A stretch of 7,860 bases of DNA from Desulfobia sp. (GTDB lineage: Bacteria > Desulfobacterota > Desulfobulbia > Desulfobulbales > SURF-16): the NCBI GenBank assembly GCA_030608985.1, contig JAUWDC010000039.1:1-7860 (forward strand). Direction: 5' to 3'. Numbering within the stretch: the stretch's first letter is position 1; every line of letters starts with the position of its first letter. The position numbers and the translations under genes were made by a program. Under the pieces are notes generated by a model, which saw only the letters and a list, made by a program, of their open reading frames with translations, did no database searches and was not told where the DNA came from. This document shows positions 5,706 to 7,860 of the stretch, piece after piece.

Positions 5706-7400
5706 ATGGGCGGCATGCCATCCATAACTCTGACACTCCCGAATATTCTAATTATTATCCTGGTTGCCGCCTTGTCCTGGCTCCTTTGCAGATCGTATAC
5801 AAAAAAAAGAGGTAGCGCTCTTTCTTCACCTTCTGAAAAACGGACATCAACACAAAAATCAATGCAGGCACCAATATCAGGCTCTATCCTTTCCAATATA
5901 GACACGTACTCATCAAACAAAAACTCCTTCCAGGAAGACATTGAGACGTCATGTACCCTCTTTCTGAATATCCTTCACCGTGCCTTAGACTTGAACTCCG
6001 TTGCCCTGTTGAAAGGGGATCCTAAAAGCAGAAAAGTTTTCCTGAACAAAATTATCACGGAAGAAATGGATATTCTTGACGATACTGCTTCCCGTGAAAG
6101 CGGTATTTTCAATGTATTGTTCCAAGGGAATGTTGAAGTAAATGTATGCCCTGTTTCTCAACAGGTGGCCAATATCCCCTATTACCCTTCAAACAAGGGT
6201 GTCGGCAGTCTCTTGGCAATACATGTCCCTGATCATAATGACTTACAAGACACTCAAAATCCTTTCTGGATTCTTTCTATTGACCGTTTATCTGACCAGG
6301 AATGGACAGAGGAGGAACAAAAACTGCTCCGGCTTGCAGCCCGGAAAATAAGCAGGGAAATCTATCTTGGAGATCAACTCCTCGAGGCGGCCCGGCACAC
6401 CAATGTTGTCAGCCGGCTGTATAATGCCATCAAGGGGTTAAACAGTGTATTGGAACTGGAAGAGACCTTTGATATTGCTATTGCCAGTGTGAATAAACTT
6501 GTGGATGCAGATTTTGTTTCTGTAAGCTTACTTCATGATAACGAACATACAATTGTCAGGGCAGATGGATACCAGGCTGAAGGCCTGAAAGGATGTAAAT
6601 TTGCAAAAAACGATGGCTTGGTTGGCCAGGCAATCCAGACTAATCATTGGATGCCGCCAACATCATCCTATCCGGACCCTGCACCTGTTTTCTCCAAAAA
6701 CAATCCCATTCCAGGCCTTAAATCTCTACTCATTGTTCCCTTGAGTCAGCCGGAGAACAACGCAATAGGTGCATTAACCATTGCCTCCAGACAAGAGGGA
6801 ATGTTTGGCAGGGAGCAGCGCCATATCATGGAGCTTATCGGTGGCCAGATTGCGACAAAAATCGAACTGGCCCAGGCCCATGAAAAAATATATCAGATGG
6901 CCCTTACCGACGGCTTAACAGGTTTAAATAATCACCGTACGTTTCAGCTGGGCCTTGAGAATATGCTGGTCCGCGCCCGACGCCAGTCATCCTCAATTTG
7001 CTTGATTCTGTGCGACATAGATCACTTCAAAAAAATAAACGATATGCACGGCCATCCCTTTGGAGATCAGGTGTTGAAAAAGGTGGCAAAAACATTGAAG
7101 CAATCTGTTCGCCAGGTTGACCTGGCCGCACGATACGGTGGAGAGGAGTTTGCCCTGATTCTTGAGTCCTCTGACGAGGAAGGCGGTATTATCCAGGCTG
7201 AAAGGGTCCGCCAATCCATAGAAGAGCTGAGCTTCAGTTCCAAAGGAGAAAAAATTAGCATAACCATGTCTTTTGGTCTTGCATCCTATCACATTGATGG
7301 CGATAATAAAACAGAACTTATCGATCGGACAGACCAGGCCCTCTATTATGCGAAGGAATCAGGCCGCAATCGGACTGTTACCTGGTCGAACCTGCATTAA
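5706..7400 (+). CDS. Membrane-anchored GAF/GGDEF diguanylate cyclase
   Basis: It makes cyclic di-GMP from two GTP at the inner membrane. From ATG 5706 (564 aa), residues ~12-28 form one N-terminal membrane helix. Residues ~75-220 may be a divergent GAF-like region. Residues ~248-390 look like a GAF domain (LEETFDIAIASVNKLVDADFVSV...GLVGQAI...SLLIVPL...GALTIAS). The GGDEF domain spans ~397-560: ALTDGLTGLNNHRTF, metal-binding D437 in CDIDHFKKIND, and the intact signature GGEEF at 478-482. RQVD (469-472), five residues before it, is a complete inhibitory I-site, so product feedback is expected. The start is uncertain: ATG 5715 and TTG 5661 are in frame and none has a good ribosome binding site. 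It is divergent from the Sec peptide operon. The GAF ligand is unknown, and nothing ties it to the peptide except the shared intergenic region. Confidence 0.93.
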   Translation: MGGMPSITLTLPNILIIILVAALSWLLCRSYTKKRGSALSSPSEKRTSTQKSMQAPISGSILSNIDTYSSNKNSFQEDIETSCTLFLNILHRALDLNSVALLKGDPKSRKVFLNKIITEEMDILDDTASRESGIFNVLFQGNVEVNVCPVSQQVANIPYYPSNKGVGSLLAIHVPDHNDLQDTQNPFWILSIDRLSDQEWTEEEQKLLRLAARKISREIYLGDQLLEAARHTNVVSRLYNAIKGLNSVLELEETFDIAIASVNKLVDADFVSVSLLHDNEHTIVRADGYQAEGLKGCKFAKNDGLVGQAIQTNHWMPPTSSYPDPAPVFSKNNPIPGLKSLLIVPLSQPENNAIGALTIASRQEGMFGREQRHIMELIGGQIATKIELAQAHEKIYQMALTDGLTGLNNHRTFQLGLENMLVRARRQSSSICLILCDIDHFKKINDMHGHPFGDQVLKKVAKTLKQSVRQVDLAARYGGEEFALILESSDEEGGIIQAERVRQSIEELSFSSKGEKISITMSFGLASYHIDGDNKTELIDRTDQALYYAKESGRNRTVTWSNLH

Positions 7401-7413
7401 TGAATAAGCATTT

Positions 7414-7433
7414 TTGACGTATTCACAAAAACT
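7414..7433 (+). repeat. Dispersed TGAC-type repeat, copy 3
   Basis: TTGACGTATTCACAAAAACT begins 13 bases after the stop of the diguanylate cyclase gene, on the same strand as that gene. It shares the TTGACGTATTC core and A-run with copies 1 and 2. Confidence 0.65.
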
Positions 7434-7441
7434 ATAAATTA

Positions 7442-7520
7442 ACCACAGAGGGCACAGAGACCACAGAGAAATCTTTTTATTACAAGTAGTTACCTCTGTG
7501 AACTCTGTGTGTTCTGTGGT
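7442..7520. repeat. CACAGAG-type long inverted repeat
   Basis: Arms 7442-7468 and 7494-7520 (27 bases each) are inverted repeats with mismatches only at three positions in one block (GGG against ACA, of which the middle and outer bases differ or wobble) and two in another; each arm carries three CACAGA units. The spacer is 25 bases. Intergenic ACCACAGAG...CACAGAG repeats are common in deltaproteobacteria (recalled). The transcript would form a long hairpin that might terminate or protect the upstream mRNA, but no U-run follows directly. Confidence 0.65.
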
Positions 7521-7560
7521 GAGAAAAAGACTTTTTCCGGGTGCATCATTTTAAACTTTT

Positions 7561-7602
7561 AACCTGAAACCTGAAACCTGAAACCTGAAACCTGAAACCT
7601 GA
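7561..7602 (+). repeat. Six perfect tandem copies of AACCTGA
   Basis: The heptamer AACCTGA is repeated six times without error, ending 12 bases before the ettA start codon. The rest of the 214-base spacer after the cyclase gene holds only the two other repeats described and an AT-rich stretch (7521-7560); no gene was seen. Such heptamer arrays can change length by slippage. Confidence 0.92.
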
Positions 7603-7614
7603 GATCTAACACCC

Positions 7615-7860
7615 ATGAGCGACGAAGCGAATAAAATTATCTACTCCATGATTGGAGTAAGCAAATATTATAATAAAAAATCTGTTCTCAACAATATCAA
7701 CCTGTCATACTTTTACGGGGCAAAAATCGGTGTCCTTGGATTAAACGGTTCCGGAAAAAGTTCACTTCTCCGTATTCTGGCCGGCAAAGATACCGATTTT
7801 GAAGGAAAAACATCCATTTCCCCAGGGTTGACTGTTGGCCTCCTTGAACAGGAACCAGAT
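7615..7860 (+). CDS. ettA: Energy-dependent translational throttle protein EttA, N-terminal part (3' end outside the window)
   Basis: The 82 visible residues begin at ATG 7615 and read through the right edge. IIYSMIGVSKYYNKKSVLNNINLSYFYGAKIGVLG matches the start of EttA, and LGLNGSGKSS is the Walker A motif of the first ABC domain. It is followed by LLRILAGKDTDFEG and VGLLEQEPD, the usual EttA region up to the Q-loop. EttA is a soluble ABC-F ATPase that binds the ribosomal E site and regulates entry into elongation according to the ATP/ADP ratio (established for E. coli). The ribosome binding site is weak (GAG, about 12 bases upstream). The tandem AACCTGA array sits directly before it. Confidence 0.9.
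   Translation, partial: MSDEANKIIYSMIGVSKYYNKKSVLNNINLSYFYGAKIGVLGLNGSGKSSLLRILAGKDTDFEGKTSISPGLTVGLLEQEPD

Noticed and set aside
7523..7537. GAAAAAG-A-CTTTTTC palindrome as a terminator
   Set aside because: The stem is almost all A-T with a minimal loop and is followed by GC-rich sequence, so it would not be stable or typical.
7561..7602. Tandem AACCTGA units as a CRISPR array
   Set aside because: The units are 7 bases and directly adjacent, with no spacers and no cas genes in view.

Overview
The window looks like a chromosomal piece of an anaerobic deltaproteobacterium (Desulfobacterota), probably a Desulfobulbales-type sulfur-cycle organism. I infer this from gene content and repeats, with no database search. 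The clues are a sensor with the C-terminal Cys cluster common in such genomes, a selenocysteine (Sec) peptide with a radical SAM partner, CACAGAG-type and AACCTGA-type intergenic repeats, and a 22-bp TGAC-ended dispersed repeat.

The centre of interest is a three-gene set on the minus strand, about 5632 down to 2571. The first gene (5519-5226) is hidden because three in-frame TGA codons interrupt it. Read with TGA as Sec, it encodes a 97-residue RiPP-like precursor with Sec at residues 37, 59 and 93, each in a G-S/D-S-G-U-S context. Every TGA is followed, 14-15 nt later, by a 5-6 bp hairpin with a 5-nt loop containing GU, as expected of a bacterial SECIS. Two of the hairpins show compensatory changes. 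Next come a radical SAM/SPASM peptide maturase (5174-3573, SbtM type) and a Gfo/Idh/MocA oxidoreductase (3530-2571). A promoter with a near-consensus -35 and a leader hairpin precede the peptide gene. Sec insertion machinery (selABCD) is not in the window and is predicted elsewhere.

Left of this set on the minus strand lie nadA (quinolinate synthase, 2432-1317) and a membrane sensor with a periplasmic domain and a C-terminal Cys cluster (1216-347). A plus-strand gene that ends at base 51 is convergent with the sensor and appears to carry the same C-terminal module. The 295 bases between them hold dispersed repeats and a MITE-like inverted repeat.

Right of the set and divergent from it is a membrane-anchored GAF/GGDEF diguanylate cyclase (5706-7400). 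A repeat-rich spacer follows (7401-7614), then the start of ettA, an ABC-F ATPase that runs off the right edge.

Working model: the small peptide is made with Sec by UGA recoding, its GSGU motifs are modified by the radical SAM enzyme, and the oxidoreductase may perform a further redox step. The nadA, sensor, cyclase and ettA genes look like neighbours rather than pathway members.
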